Origin: Stenotrophomonas maltophilia
GTDB lineage: Bacteria > Pseudomonadota > Gammaproteobacteria > Xanthomonadales > Xanthomonadaceae
Direction: 5' to 3'
Assembly: GCF_004684085.1 (NCBI RefSeq)
Contig: NZ_SRHZ01000009.1
Span: forward strand, 1 to 43,132
Length of the DNA: 43,132 bases
Of this stretch, positions 23,957 to 32,711 are shown piece after piece; position 1 is the first letter of the stretch; each line of letters begins with the position of its first letter. The notes under the pieces are model-generated. The model saw only the letters and a program-made list of their open reading frames with translations. It searched no databases and was not told the DNA's origin. The translations under genes were made by a program, and so were the position numbers.

Positions 23957-24852
23957 CTGTTCTGGTGTTCGGTGGCAACGGCCAGGTCGGTCAGGAGCTG
24001 CTGCGCGCGCTGGCGCCACTCGGTGAGGTGATTGCCACCACCCGCAGCGGGCAGCTGCCCGACGGCAGTGCCTGCGAGGTGGCGGATTTCGGCCAGCCCG
24101 ACAGCCTGCCGGCGCTGCTGGACCGGTTGCAGCCGTCGGTGGTGGTCAACGCGGCCGCCTACACGGCCGTGGATCGTGCCGAGCAGGATGCCGAGGCGGC
24201 CTTCGCCGCCAACGCGCAGGCACCGGGCGTGATTGCACGCTGGTGCGCCGCTCACGACGTGCCGTTCGTGCATTACTCCACTGATTACGTGTTCGATGGC
24301 CAGGGCAGCGCACCCTACCGCGAGGACGAGTCAACCGCGCCGCTGGGCGTGTATGGCACCAGCAAGCGCGATGGTGAGGAAGCGGTGCGTACGGCCGGTG
24401 GCCGTCATCTGATCTTCCGCACGGCGTGGGTCTATGCCTCGCACGGCGCCAACTTCCTGCGCACCATGCTGCGCGTGGGCGCCGAGCGCGATGCGTTGCG
24501 GGTGGTGGCCGATCAGATCGGCACGCCGACCCCGGCCGCGCTGATCGCCGACGTCACCGCGCGGGCGCTGCAGCACCCCGGGCAGCTGTCCGGTACCTGG
24601 CATCTGACGGCCAGCGGCCAGACCAGCTGGCATGGGTTCGCCGAGGCGATCTTCGCCGAAGCATTGGCCACTGGCCTGTTGGCCAAGGTACCGACCGTCG
24701 AGGCGATTGCCAGTTCCGAGTATCCGACGCCGGCAAAGCGCCCGGCCTGGTCGGTGCTGGACAACCGCAAGCTGCAGCAGGATTTCGGCATCGTGCTGCC
24801 GGCATGGCAGGACGGGTTGAAGCGGGTGATGGCTGAGATTGCCGGCGCCTGA
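23953..24852 (+). CDS. rmlD: dTDP-4-dehydrorhamnose reductase
   Basis: 299 residues. It reduces the keto sugar to dTDP-L-rhamnose with NAD(P)H. FGGNGQVGQELLRAL is the nucleotide-binding motif; VVNAAAYTAVDRAE, HYSTDYVFDG and the YxxxK pair Y134/K138 (YGTSK) follow. It is the last gene of rmlBACD, and an inverted SMAG pair and a GC-rich hairpin separate it from convergent xanB. The product feeds rhamnosyltransferases; RgpF-like domains in two proteins of this window suggest rhamnose-containing glycan (inference). Confidence 0.96.
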   Translation: MTVLVFGGNGQVGQELLRALAPLGEVIATTRSGQLPDGSACEVADFGQPDSLPALLDRLQPSVVVNAAAYTAVDRAEQDAEAAFAANAQAPGVIARWCAAHDVPFVHYSTDYVFDGQGSAPYREDESTAPLGVYGTSKRDGEEAVRTAGGRHLIFRTAWVYASHGANFLRTMLRVGAERDALRVVADQIGTPTPAALIADVTARALQHPGQLSGTWHLTASGQTSWHGFAEAIFAEALATGLLAKVPTVEAIASSEYPTPAKRPAWSVLDNRKLQQDFGIVLPAWQDGLKRVMAEIAGA

Positions 24853-24854
24853 CA

Positions 24855-24925
24855 GTAGATCCACGCCATGCGTGGATAAGGCCCAGATCGGAATCGAACA
24901 GCATCCACGCATGGCGTGGATCTAC
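24855..24925. repeat. Inverted pair of SMAG (GTAG) palindromic elements
   Basis: A 23-base element beginning GTAG at 24855-24877 is repeated exactly, in inverted orientation, at 24903-24925, with 25 bases between. Each unit is itself an imperfect hairpin (ATCCACGC...GCGTGGAT). This matches the SMAG family described for Stenotrophomonas maltophilia, named for the terminal GTAG. Position: three bases after the rmlD stop, between convergent operons. Inverted SMAG pairs can fold into one long stem in mRNA. Confidence 0.9.
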
Positions 24926-24938
24926 CGATCAACCGGCG

Positions 24939-24963
24939 GGTGCCGGGCCACAGGCCCGGCACC
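24939..24963. terminator. GC-rich hairpin between rmlD and xanB
   Basis: GGTGCCGGGCC (24939-24949) and GGCCCGGCACC (24953-24963) form a perfect 11-bp stem with the loop ACA. It ends nine bases before the xanB stop. No T-run follows on either strand, so it may act with the neighbouring SMAG pair rather than as a classical terminator. Confidence 0.55.
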
Positions 24964-24972
24964 AGATAACCC

Positions 24973-26376
24973 TCAACTCCGACCGTACGTATCCTCGAAG
25001 CGCACGATGTCATCCTCGCCCAGGTAGCTGCCGGACTGCACTTCGATCAGTTCCAGCGGCAGCTTGCCGGGGTTGCGCAGGCGATGGGTCACGCCCAGCG
25101 GGATGTAGGTGCTCTGGTTCTCGCTGAGCAGGATCACCTCGTTGCCGCGTGTCACTTCAGCGGTGCCGCTGACCACGATCCAGTGCTCGGCGCGGTGGTG
25201 GTGCATCTGCAGGCTGAGCGTGCCACCGGGCTTGACCGTGATGCGCTTGACCTGGAAACGCTCGCCGTTGTCGATCGAATCGTACGCACCCCACGGGCGG
25301 TAGACCTTGCGGTGCCATGTCGCTTCGCTGCGACCGTCGGCCTTCAGCTGCGCCACCACGGTCTTGACCTCCTGCATGCGGTCGGCCTTGCCGACCAGCA
25401 CTGCATCGTCCGTCTCGACCACGATCACATCGTCCAGGCCGACCAGCGCTACCAGACGCTGCGCGTAGGCGTAGGTATTGCGGCAGTCGATGGCGATCAC
25501 ATCACCCTGGTGGGCGTTGCCGTCGCCGTCCTGCTGCGAGACATCGCGCAGCGCCGTCCACGAGCCGACATCGTTCCAGCCTGCGTCCAGCGGAATCACC
25601 ACGGCATCGCCGGTCTTTTCCATCACCGCGTAGTCGATGGAGTCGGAAGGAACCGCAGCGAAGGCGTCCTTGTCCAGACGGGTGAAATCCGCATCGCGGC
25701 GGGCCTGCTGCCAGGCCTGGCGGCAGCCGGTCAGCATGGCCGGCTGGAAGCGTTCCAGTTCCTGCAGGTAGCGCGAGGCCTTGAACAGGAACATGCCGCT
25801 GTTCCAGTAGTACTGGCCGCTGCTGACGTAGCCGGTAGCCGTCTCCAGGTCGGGCTTCTCGACGAAACGCTCGACTGCGCGAAGGCCCTGGCCATCAGCC
25901 GCCTTGATGTAGCCATAGCCGGTTTCCGGGCCGGTCGGCACGATGCCGAAGGTGACCAGCTTGCCGGCCTCGGCAGCATTGGCTGCCGCCTGCACAACCT
26001 GGCGGAACGCGGCCTCATCGGTGATCACATGGTCCGAGGGCAGCACCAGCAGCAGCGCATCAGCGCCATCACGGGTGGCCTCCAGTGCCGCCACCGCGAT
26101 GGCGGGCGCCGTATTGCGGCCCACCGGTTCCAGGATGATCGCAGCCGGCTCGGCGCCCACCTGCTGCAGCTGCTCGGCAGCGACGAAGCGGTGCTCTTCG
26201 TTGGCGATCACCAACGGGCCGTGTGCGGCGATGGGAGCGACGCGCTGCCAGGTGGCCTGCAGCATCGTCTGTTCGCCTGCCAGCGGCAGGAACTGCTTCG
26301 GGTACGCTTCGCGCGACAGTGGCCACAGGCGGGTGCCGGAACCACCGGACAGGATGACGGGCTGGATGTTGCTCAT
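24973..26376 (-). CDS. xanB: Mannose-1-phosphate guanylyltransferase / mannose-6-phosphate isomerase
   Basis: 467 residues, bifunctional type II enzyme. The N-terminal part (about 1-290) is the guanylyltransferase: [40 protein letters not shown] and [10 protein letters not shown]. The C-terminal cupin (about 350-467) is the isomerase: [32 protein letters not shown] and [14 protein letters not shown]. It converts fructose-6-phosphate to mannose-6-phosphate and mannose-1-phosphate to GDP-mannose, with XanA between. Xanthomonas XanB supplies GDP-mannose for xanthan and LPS. It lies 12 bases after xanA in the same operon. Confidence 0.95.
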   Translation of the reverse strand: MSNIQPVILSGGSGTRLWPLSREAYPKQFLPLAGEQTMLQATWQRVAPIAAHGPLVIANEEHRFVAAEQLQQVGAEPAAIILEPVGRNTAPAIAVAALEATRDGADALLLVLPSDHVITDEAAFRQVVQAAANAAEAGKLVTFGIVPTGPETGYGYIKAADGQGLRAVERFVEKPDLETATGYVSSGQYYWNSGMFLFKASRYLQELERFQPAMLTGCRQAWQQARRDADFTRLDKDAFAAVPSDSIDYAVMEKTGDAVVIPLDAGWNDVGSWTALRDVSQQDGDGNAHQGDVIAIDCRNTYAYAQRLVALVGLDDVIVVETDDAVLVGKADRMQEVKTVVAQLKADGRSEATWHRKVYRPWGAYDSIDNGERFQVKRITVKPGGTLSLQMHHHRAEHWIVVSGTAEVTRGNEVILLSENQSTYIPLGVTHRLRNPGKLPLELIEVQSGSYLGEDDIVRFEDTYGRS

Positions 26377-26388
26377 GATCTTCCTTGA

Positions 26389-27735
26389 TTACTGCTGGAT
26401 GAGGCGGGAAATGTCATCGGTGCGCGCCTGCATCAGTGCCGCGTCGCCGCGGGCTTCAACGTTCAGGCGCAGCAGTGGTTCGGTGTTGGAACTGCGCAGG
26501 TTGAAGCGCCAGTCGCCGAAGTCGGCACTGATGCCGTCGGTGTGGTCCAGTGCCGGGGACTGCGCCGCGAAGTGCGCCATCACGCGTGCGACGGCGGCCT
26601 TGGCATCGGTAACCTTGAAGTTGATTTCGCCACTGCACGGGTAGGCGGCCATGCGGTCTTCGACCCAGTCGGCCAGCGAGCGTCCGCTTTCGGAAATCAG
26701 CTGGGCGATCAGCAGCCACGGGATCATGCCGGAATCGGCGTAGGCGAATTCGCGGAAGTAGTGGTGGGCGCTCATCTCGCCGCCGTACACCGCATCCTCA
26801 GCGCGCATTTTTTCCTTGATGAAGGCATGGCCGCTCTTGCACAGCACCGGCACGCCGCCGGCCTGCTCCACCATCTCCACGGTGTTCCAGACCAGGCGCG
26901 GGTCATGCACGATCTTGCCACCGGGATTGCGCGCCAGGATGGCCTTGGCCAGCAGGCCGACCAGGTAGTAGCCCTCGATGAAGCGACCGCTGTGATCGAA
27001 GAAGAAGCAGCGATCGAAGTCACCGTCCCAGGCGATGCCGAAGTCGGCACCCTGCTCGCGCACCGCGTCGGCGGTGGCGGCACGGTTTTCCGGCAGCAGC
27101 GGGTTGGGAATGCCGTTGGGGAAGCTGCCATCGGGCTCGTGGCAGATGCGGATGAACTCGAACGGCAGGTGCGGTGCCAGCAGGTCGACAATCGCGCCCG
27201 CGCCACCGTTGCCGGCATTCACCACCAGCTTCAACGGCTTGAGCTTGCCGGCATCGACATAGCTGAGCAGGTGCTGGATGTAGGCGCTCTTGTCATGCTG
27301 GGCGGTCTGCCCGGCGCGCGGCGGCTGGGCCTCGGACGTATCGGCGGCCACCGCGTCGGAAATCGCGAACAGGCCGGTATCGGAGCTGATCGGACGGGCA
27401 TTCTCCTTGACCAGCTTCATCCCGTTGTAGTCCATCGGGTTGTGGCTGGCGGTCACCATCACGCCGCCGGCCGCACCGAGGTGATCGGTCTGGAAGTAGA
27501 CCTCTTCGGTGCCGCACAGACCGATGTCGATCACCTCACGGCCGGTACCACGCAGGCCTGTGGCCAGCGCATCCTGCAGCGCCGGGCTGGTCAGGCGCAC
27601 ATCGTGGCCGAGGACCACCGGGCCGGGAGCGAGCTGCGCGGCCAGGGCGACGCCAATGCGGCGGGCCAGGTCTTCGTTCAGTTCTTCCGGCACACGGCCG
27701 CGGATGTCGTAGGCCTTGAAGGCGGGCAGGGGCAT
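26389..27735 (-). CDS. xanA: Phosphomannomutase / phosphoglucomutase
   Basis: 448 residues, alpha-D-phosphohexomutase. It interconverts the 6- and 1-phosphates of mannose and glucose, feeding both XanB (GDP-mannose) and RmlA (dTDP-glucose). [14 protein letters not shown] is the N-terminal signature, S97 in [15 protein letters not shown] the phosphoserine, [13 protein letters not shown] the metal loop, [11 protein letters not shown] the sugar-binding loop and [15 protein letters not shown] the phosphate-binding C-terminus. The homolog in S. maltophilia has been called spgM, in Xanthomonas xanA. The gene starts the xanA-xanB operon; the 96 bases to the helicase gene upstream show no clear promoter. 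Confidence 0.95.
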   Translation of the reverse strand: MPLPAFKAYDIRGRVPEELNEDLARRIGVALAAQLAPGPVVLGHDVRLTSPALQDALATGLRGTGREVIDIGLCGTEEVYFQTDHLGAAGGVMVTASHNPMDYNGMKLVKENARPISSDTGLFAISDAVAADTSEAQPPRAGQTAQHDKSAYIQHLLSYVDAGKLKPLKLVVNAGNGGAGAIVDLLAPHLPFEFIRICHEPDGSFPNGIPNPLLPENRAATADAVREQGADFGIAWDGDFDRCFFFDHSGRFIEGYYLVGLLAKAILARNPGGKIVHDPRLVWNTVEMVEQAGGVPVLCKSGHAFIKEKMRAEDAVYGGEMSAHHYFREFAYADSGMIPWLLIAQLISESGRSLADWVEDRMAAYPCSGEINFKVTDAKAAVARVMAHFAAQSPALDHTDGISADFGDWRFNLRSSNTEPLLRLNVEARGDAALMQARTDDISRLIQQ

Positions 27736-27831
27736 CGATCAGATCCTTTGTGAGCTCAGTCTTTCATTGTAGCGCCCGACCTGTACGGGAATCGTTTCCA
27801 TCAGGCAACGCCACGTGACTGACGTTCGAAA

Positions 27832-30800
27832 TCAGGCCTGCACCGACCCTCTGCCGGCCCGGCCACGGCGTTTGACCGGTGCACCCGGCAACGGCGCCAG
27901 CAGCGCCTGCACATCGTCCTCGCTGAAGCGCGGCCCGGCGCTGCCGCCACCTTCCAGGATCGATTCGGCCAGCGCTGATTTGCGTTCCTGCAGCTCGGCG
28001 ATCCGCTCCTCGATGCTGCCAGCCGCGATCAGGCGGTAGACGAATACCGGTTGCTGCTGCCCGATCCGGTGGGCGCGGTCGCTGGCCTGGTTCTCAGCCG
28101 CCGGGTTCCACCAGGGGTCGAAGTGAATGACGGTGTCGGCGGCGGTCAGATTCAACCCCACGCCACCGGCTTTCAGGCTGATCAGGAACACCGGTACCTC
28201 GCCCTGCATGAAGCGCTGCACCGGTGTGACCCGGTCCTGGGTATCGCCGGTCAGGGTCACATAGGCCAGGCCCATCCCGTCGAGGGCCTGCGCGATCAGC
28301 GCCAGCATGCCGGTGAACTGTGAGAACAGAAGGATGCGACGACCTTCCTCGACCATCGGCGGCAGCATCTCGCGCAACAGCTCCAGTTTGGCCGAGCCTG
28401 CAGCCCGTGCCGGGGCGTTGCCCGGCAGCAGGCGCGGATCGCAGCAGACCTGGCGCAGTTTCAGCAATGCATCCAGCACCACGATGTGGCTGCGCGCCAA
28501 TCCGCTGCCGCTGATGGCCTCGCGTACCTGCTTCTCCATCGCGGCACGCACGGTTTCATAGAGATCACGCTGGCCGCCCTCCATTTCCACCGCGCGGGTG
28601 ATGATGGTCTTGGGCGGAAGCTCCGAGGCGACCTGGTCCTTGCGTCGGCGCAGGATGAACGGGCGCAGCCGCTGCGCCAGCAACTGGGCACGGCGGTGGT
28701 CGCTGCCGCGTTCGATGGGGTGGCGCCAATGCTGGTTGAACTGCTTCTCGGTGCCGAGCAGGCCGGGCAGCAGGAAGTCGAACTGCGTCCACAGTTCGCC
28801 CAGGTGGTTTTCCAGCGGGGTGCCGGTCAGGCACAGGCGATGGCGGGCCTGCAATGTGCGCAGCGTGACGGCCGCACGTGATTTCGGATTCTTCACCTGC
28901 TGGGCCTCGTCCAGGATCAGCAGATGGTAGGCATGTGCCTGCAGCGCCTGCTCGTCGCGCCATAGCAGGGGGTAGGTGGTCAGCACGAGGTCGTGTGCGG
29001 GAATTGCTTCGAACAGCGTCTCGCGGGCCGGTCCGTGCAGGGTCAGCACGCGCAGGTCCGGGGTAAAGCGCGCGGCTTCGCTCTGCCAGTTGTGCAGCAG
29101 GGACGTCGGCACCACCAGCAGCGCAGGCTGATCCAGACGCCCGCTTTCCTTTTCGATCAGCAGATGCGCCAGCGTCTGCACGGTCTTGCCCAGGCCCATG
29201 TCATCGGCCAGTACGCCGCCCAGACCCTGCTGGCGCAGGTACTGCAGCCACGACAGGCCCTCGAGCTGATAGGGACGCAGCGTCGCCACCAGCCCCGCCG
29301 GCGGCGATACTTCGCCCAGTGCGGGTGCCTGCATCAGCCGCTGCACGAGCGCCTGGGTATCCTTGCGGCCGCGGAACTGCAGGCGCGCAGTGTCCTGCAG
29401 TGCCTGCAGGCGGCCACGGTCAAGCGCAGACAGGCGCAGCGGCGCGCCACGCTGGGCGAACAGGTCGGCCAACAGGGCCATGATCGGTTTCAGTCGTGCG
29501 GCCCGCAGTGCCAGGCGCGTGTTGTCGCCTGCCATCAGCAGGATGTTCTCGTCGTCGCCGATGGCGTCCAGCTGGCCACGCATCCAGCGGGGATCGGACT
29601 GCAGCACCTGCTGCAGCAGCGGAACCATCGACACGTTGCGGCCTTCCACCTGGATGTCCAGGCCCAGGTTGAACCAGCCCGCATCCGCCGGGTCCGCCTG
29701 GATGTCCAGGCCGATCTCATCGACCCGGGTGATGCGATGGCGGAAATCGTCGTCGGTCTCCACCTTCCAGCCCAAGGCTTCCAGGCACGGCACGTCGTCC
29801 AGCAGGAACCGTGTCCAGTCATGGGTGCGCAGCTGGAACTGCGGGCCTGCGCCATCCAATGGCGCCCGCGGCTCCGTGTCGCGATGCAGCCCCACCGAGC
29901 GCAGCTCGGCCTCACGTCGTGATTCCTCACCCAGGTCACGGGACAGCAGGGCGAGCTGGCCCTCCGGATCGTGTGCGAACAGGCTCGGATCATCCAGGAA
30001 CCGCACGTGCTCGTCGTATTCGAAGGCCACGGTCGCGATATCGGCCCATTGCGAAGGGTCGCGGGGGCCGAGCCACGGCGGACGGAACTCGACCGTGTGC
30101 AGGCGAAGCACGGGGGTCATGGCGCTGATCTGCAGCGTAGGCAGCGTGTCGCTTGCATCGGGGCGCGGCAGCGCGGGGTCGATCTGTTGCAGCAGTTGCG
30201 CCACGATCGGTTCCTCATCGGGGAGCAGGTGGGGAAGGGCGAGGAACGCGTCCGCGTCCTCCGGCTTGACGTCCAGCAGGAGAAGGCCGACTTCACCGGA
30301 GACCGGATCCAGGTAACCGGCACCAGATCCCAGTACGAGGCCTTCCGCATCGCCTTCCACGCTCAGTGCCGGCGCCAGCAGCAACCTGCCGTGAGTCGTC
30401 TCTGCGCTCCACCCCAACGTACCGCGACGTGGTGCGCCGGGCTTGGCCGGCACGCGATCATGCATGCCACATGACACCCAGCCATGCCCGCTGGACACGA
30501 TCGACTGCAGGATCGTGCCGACGTCGAACCACTCCGGCGGTTTCACCGATTGATGCAGGGCCCACAGCTGCGCCACCGCGGCCAGGTCGGCCTGCGTCAG
30601 GTAGGCGGGCGGTTCCAGCAATAGCTGAGGGGTGATTTCCTGCCACTTGTCGAACTCGATCGTGCCGTCGAGGGCGTACTTGACGCGACGGAGCAGGATG
30701 GAAGGCCGGTGATTGAACGTGGACAGCTCGAAGATGATGCCGTTTCTACGTGACCGGGGAGGCTGGGCTCTGACGGCCTGCCAGCGTGACAGCTGTTCCA

Positions 30801-31182
30801 GCAGTTCGCGGCGTGGCGACTGGCCCGGTTCGTGCGCCGACGCTGGATCGTCATCGCCCAGATCTGCTGCGTCCAGCATGTGGGCGACCAGTACGGCCGC
30901 CACGTGCTTGCAGTGATGGCCGACAGGGCACGAGCATTCACTTTGCAGGCGGCTGCGAGGATGGCGCAGGCTGGCTTCCAGATCGATTTCCACCCGGTAG
31001 GGATATCTGGCCGAGCCTTTCACTTCGGCAATGAGCATTCCACTGGTCAGATGCATGTTGCGGACACCGGACAGGCAACGTTCGCTCTTTTCCAGTGTCC
31101 ACGCGTCCATCCAGCGGAGCAGGTCTTCTTCGGTGTAGGTCTGGGCCATCAACGAGGGTGGGCCGGGCATGGGGCCGGCCAT
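27832..31182 (-). CDS. SWIM-domain SNF2/Rad54-like helicase
   Basis: 1116 residues. An N-terminal SWIM zinc finger (C83-x-C85...C91-x-H93), a long middle region without clear motifs, then a SNF2 ATPase (about 635-1085): [14 protein letters not shown], Walker A DDMGLGKT with K666, the DEAQ box [24 protein letters not shown], and in the second lobe [23 protein letters not shown] and [11 protein letters not shown]. It probably moves along or remodels DNA or DNA-protein complexes. It has no evident link to sugar synthesis. The first Met at 31182 is used; 31170 and 31149 ([11 protein letters not shown]) are possible and none has a good ribosome binding site. The C-terminus is basic. Confidence 0.9.
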   Translation of the reverse strand: MAGPMPGPPSLMAQTYTEEDLLRWMDAWTLEKSERCLSGVRNMHLTSGMLIAEVKGSARYPYRVEIDLEASLRHPRSRLQSECSCPVGHHCKHVAAVLVAHMLDAADLGDDDPASAHEPGQSPRRELLEQLSRWQAVRAQPPRSRRNGIIFELSTFNHRPSILLRRVKYALDGTIEFDKWQEITPQLLLEPPAYLTQADLAAVAQLWALHQSVKPPEWFDVGTILQSIVSSGHGWVSCGMHDRVPAKPGAPRRGTLGWSAETTHGRLLLAPALSVEGDAEGLVLGSGAGYLDPVSGEVGLLLLDVKPEDADAFLALPHLLPDEEPIVAQLLQQIDPALPRPDASDTLPTLQISAMTPVLRLHTVEFRPPWLGPRDPSQWADIATVAFEYDEHVRFLDDPSLFAHDPEGQLALLSRDLGEESRREAELRSVGLHRDTEPRAPLDGAGPQFQLRTHDWTRFLLDDVPCLEALGWKVETDDDFRHRITRVDEIGLDIQADPADAGWFNLGLDIQVEGRNVSMVPLLQQVLQSDPRWMRGQLDAIGDDENILLMAGDNTRLALRAARLKPIMALLADLFAQRGAPLRLSALDRGRLQALQDTARLQFRGRKDTQALVQRLMQAPALGEVSPPAGLVATLRPYQLEGLSWLQYLRQQGLGGVLADDMGLGKTVQTLAHLLIEKESGRLDQPALLVVPTSLLHNWQSEAARFTPDLRVLTLHGPARETLFEAIPAHDLVLTTYPLLWRDEQALQAHAYHLLILDEAQQVKNPKSRAAVTLRTLQARHRLCLTGTPLENHLGELWTQFDFLLPGLLGTEKQFNQHWRHPIERGSDHRRAQLLAQRLRPFILRRRKDQVASELPPKTIITRAVEMEGGQRDLYETVRAAMEKQVREAISGSGLARSHIVVLDALLKLRQVCCDPRLLPGNAPARAAGSAKLELLREMLPPMVEEGRRILLFSQFTGMLALIAQALDGMGLAYVTLTGDTQDRVTPVQRFMQGEVPVFLISLKAGGVGLNLTAADTVIHFDPWWNPAAENQASDRAHRIGQQQPVFVYRLIAAGSIEERIAELQERKSALAESILEGGGSAGPRFSEDDVQALLAPLPGAPVKRRGRAGRGSVQA

Positions 31183-31268
31183 TGGCAGGGGAACCGGGCA
31201 TTCTACGGAACCCAGTGCGATGCCCGTGCAATGCTGCGGCGCATCCAGGCCCTTCGCCGCCCTCCAGC

Positions 31269-31274
31269 TAGAAT
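31269..31274 (+). promoter_or_regulatory. Candidate -10 box upstream of scoA
   Basis: TAGAAT lies 33 bases before the ATG of scoA in the gap between the divergent helicase and CoA-transferase genes. I see no good -35 hexamer at 16-18 bases upstream, so this is only a weak candidate. Confidence 0.25.
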
Positions 31275-31307
31275 GCGGTCATCCTCAACGTGCGGGGTAG
31301 TACAGCA

Positions 31308-32039
31308 ATGCAGCAATCGACTTCCACAGGCAAGCGCGGCAAGCGCTTCGCCAGTGCGGCGGAGGCCCTGCAAGGGGTGGTCGCCGATGGCCAGACGCTG
31401 GCCGTGGGCGGCTTCGGCCTGTGTGGCATTCCCGAGGCATTGATCGCCGCGCTGCGCGACAGTGGTGCCAAGGGCCTGACCGTGATCTCCAACAATGCCG
31501 GCGTTGATGGTTTCGGCCTGGGCCAGCTGCTGGAAACCCGGCAGATCCAGAAGATGATTTCGTCCTACGTGGGCGAGAACAAGGAATTCGAACGGCAGTT
31601 CCTGGCCGGCGAGCTCGAGCTGGAGTTCAACCCGCAGGGCACGCTGGCCGAGCGCCTGCGTGCCGGCGGCGCGGGCATCCCGGCGTTCTTCACTGCCACC
31701 GGCTACGGCACCGTGGTGGCCGAGGGCAAGGAAACCCGTGAGTTCGATGGCAAGCACTACGTGATGGAGACCGCGCTGCGCGCCGACGTTGCCCTGGTCA
31801 AGGCGTGGAAGGCCGACGAAGCGGGCAATCTGGTGTTCCGCAAGACCGCGCGCAACTTCAACCCGGCCTGCGCGATGGCCGGCAAGGTCTGCATCGTGGA
31901 AGTGGAAGAGATAGTGCCGGTCGGCGCCATCGACCCTGACCAGGTACACCTGCCGGGCATCTACGTGCACCGTATCGTGCACAACCCGCATCCTGAGAAG
32001 CGTATCGAACAGCGCACCATCCGCGCGGAGGGCAACTGA
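31308..32039 (+). CDS. scoA: 3-oxoacid CoA-transferase subunit A
   Basis: 243 residues, family I CoA-transferase alpha subunit. [13 protein letters not shown] is the CoA-transferase signature 1 region, followed by [43 protein letters not shown] and IYVHRIV near the end. With subunit B it moves CoA between succinyl-CoA and 3-oxoacids such as acetoacetate. Acetoacetate is also the product of the fumarylacetoacetase at the left of the window. In Xanthomonas the pair next to the LPS genes has been called lpsI/lpsJ. The ATG at 31308 fits the family start; a GTG at 31290 extends the frame. One base separates it from subunit B. Confidence 0.92.
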   Translation: MQQSTSTGKRGKRFASAAEALQGVVADGQTLAVGGFGLCGIPEALIAALRDSGAKGLTVISNNAGVDGFGLGQLLETRQIQKMISSYVGENKEFERQFLAGELELEFNPQGTLAERLRAGGAGIPAFFTATGYGTVVAEGKETREFDGKHYVMETALRADVALVKAWKADEAGNLVFRKTARNFNPACAMAGKVCIVEVEEIVPVGAIDPDQVHLPGIYVHRIVHNPHPEKRIEQRTIRAEGN

Positions 32040-32040
32040 C

Positions 32041-32673
32041 ATGGCGTGGACCCGCGATGAGATGGCGGCACGTGCCGCCCGCGAACTGACCGATGGCGCC
32101 TACGTGAACCTGGGCATCGGCCTGCCGACCCTGGTGGCCAACCACATCCCCGAAGGCGTGGACGTGTGGCTGCAGTCGGAAAACGGCCTGCTCGGTATCG
32201 GGCCATTCCCGACTGACGCCGAAGTCGATGCCGACCTGATCAACGCCGGCAAGCAGACCGTGACCGCGCGTGCCGGTGCCAGCTACTTCGGCAGCCACGA
32301 CAGCTTCGCAATGATCCGTGGTGGTCACGTCAACCTGGCCATCCTTGGCGCCATGCAGGTCACCGACAAGGGCGACCTGGCCAACTGGATGGTGCCGGGC
32401 AAGATGGTCAAGGGCATGGGCGGTGCGATGGACCTGGTGGCCGGCGTGCAGCGCGTGGTGGTGCTGATGGAGCACACCGCCAAGAACGGCGAGCACAAGA
32501 TCCTGACCGAATGCACGCTGCCGCTGACCGGTGTTGGCGTGGTCGACCGCATCATTACTGACCTGGCCGTGTTCGATGTCACCGACGCCGGTCTGCAGCT
32601 GGTGGAAGCAGCGACGGGCGTCAGTGACGACGAGCTGAAGGAAAAGACCGGCGTCGCGTTCCAGCGCGGCTGA
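32041..32673 (+). CDS. scoB: 3-oxoacid CoA-transferase subunit B
   Basis: 210 residues, beta subunit. The catalytic glutamate is E47 in [12 protein letters not shown], which forms the acyl-glutamyl-CoA intermediate; [52 protein letters not shown] and MEHTAKNG are the rest of the signature. It starts one base after the scoA stop, so the subunits are made together. A short hairpin lies 13 bases downstream. Confidence 0.93.
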   Translation: MAWTRDEMAARAARELTDGAYVNLGIGLPTLVANHIPEGVDVWLQSENGLLGIGPFPTDAEVDADLINAGKQTVTARAGASYFGSHDSFAMIRGGHVNLAILGAMQVTDKGDLANWMVPGKMVKGMGGAMDLVAGVQRVVVLMEHTAKNGEHKILTECTLPLTGVGVVDRIITDLAVFDVTDAGLQLVEAATGVSDDELKEKTGVAFQRG

Positions 32674-32686
32674 ACGATGGATGGAA

Positions 32687-32703
32687 GGGGCGCGCTGTGC
32701 CCC
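32687..32703. terminator. Short hairpin between scoB and the convergent WbsX-like gene
   Basis: GGGGCGC (32687-32693) pairs with GTGCCCC (32697-32703) with one G-T pair and loop GCT. No T-run follows. It sits in the 38-base gap between two convergent stops. Confidence 0.4.
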
Positions 32704-32711
32704 CTCCGCCC

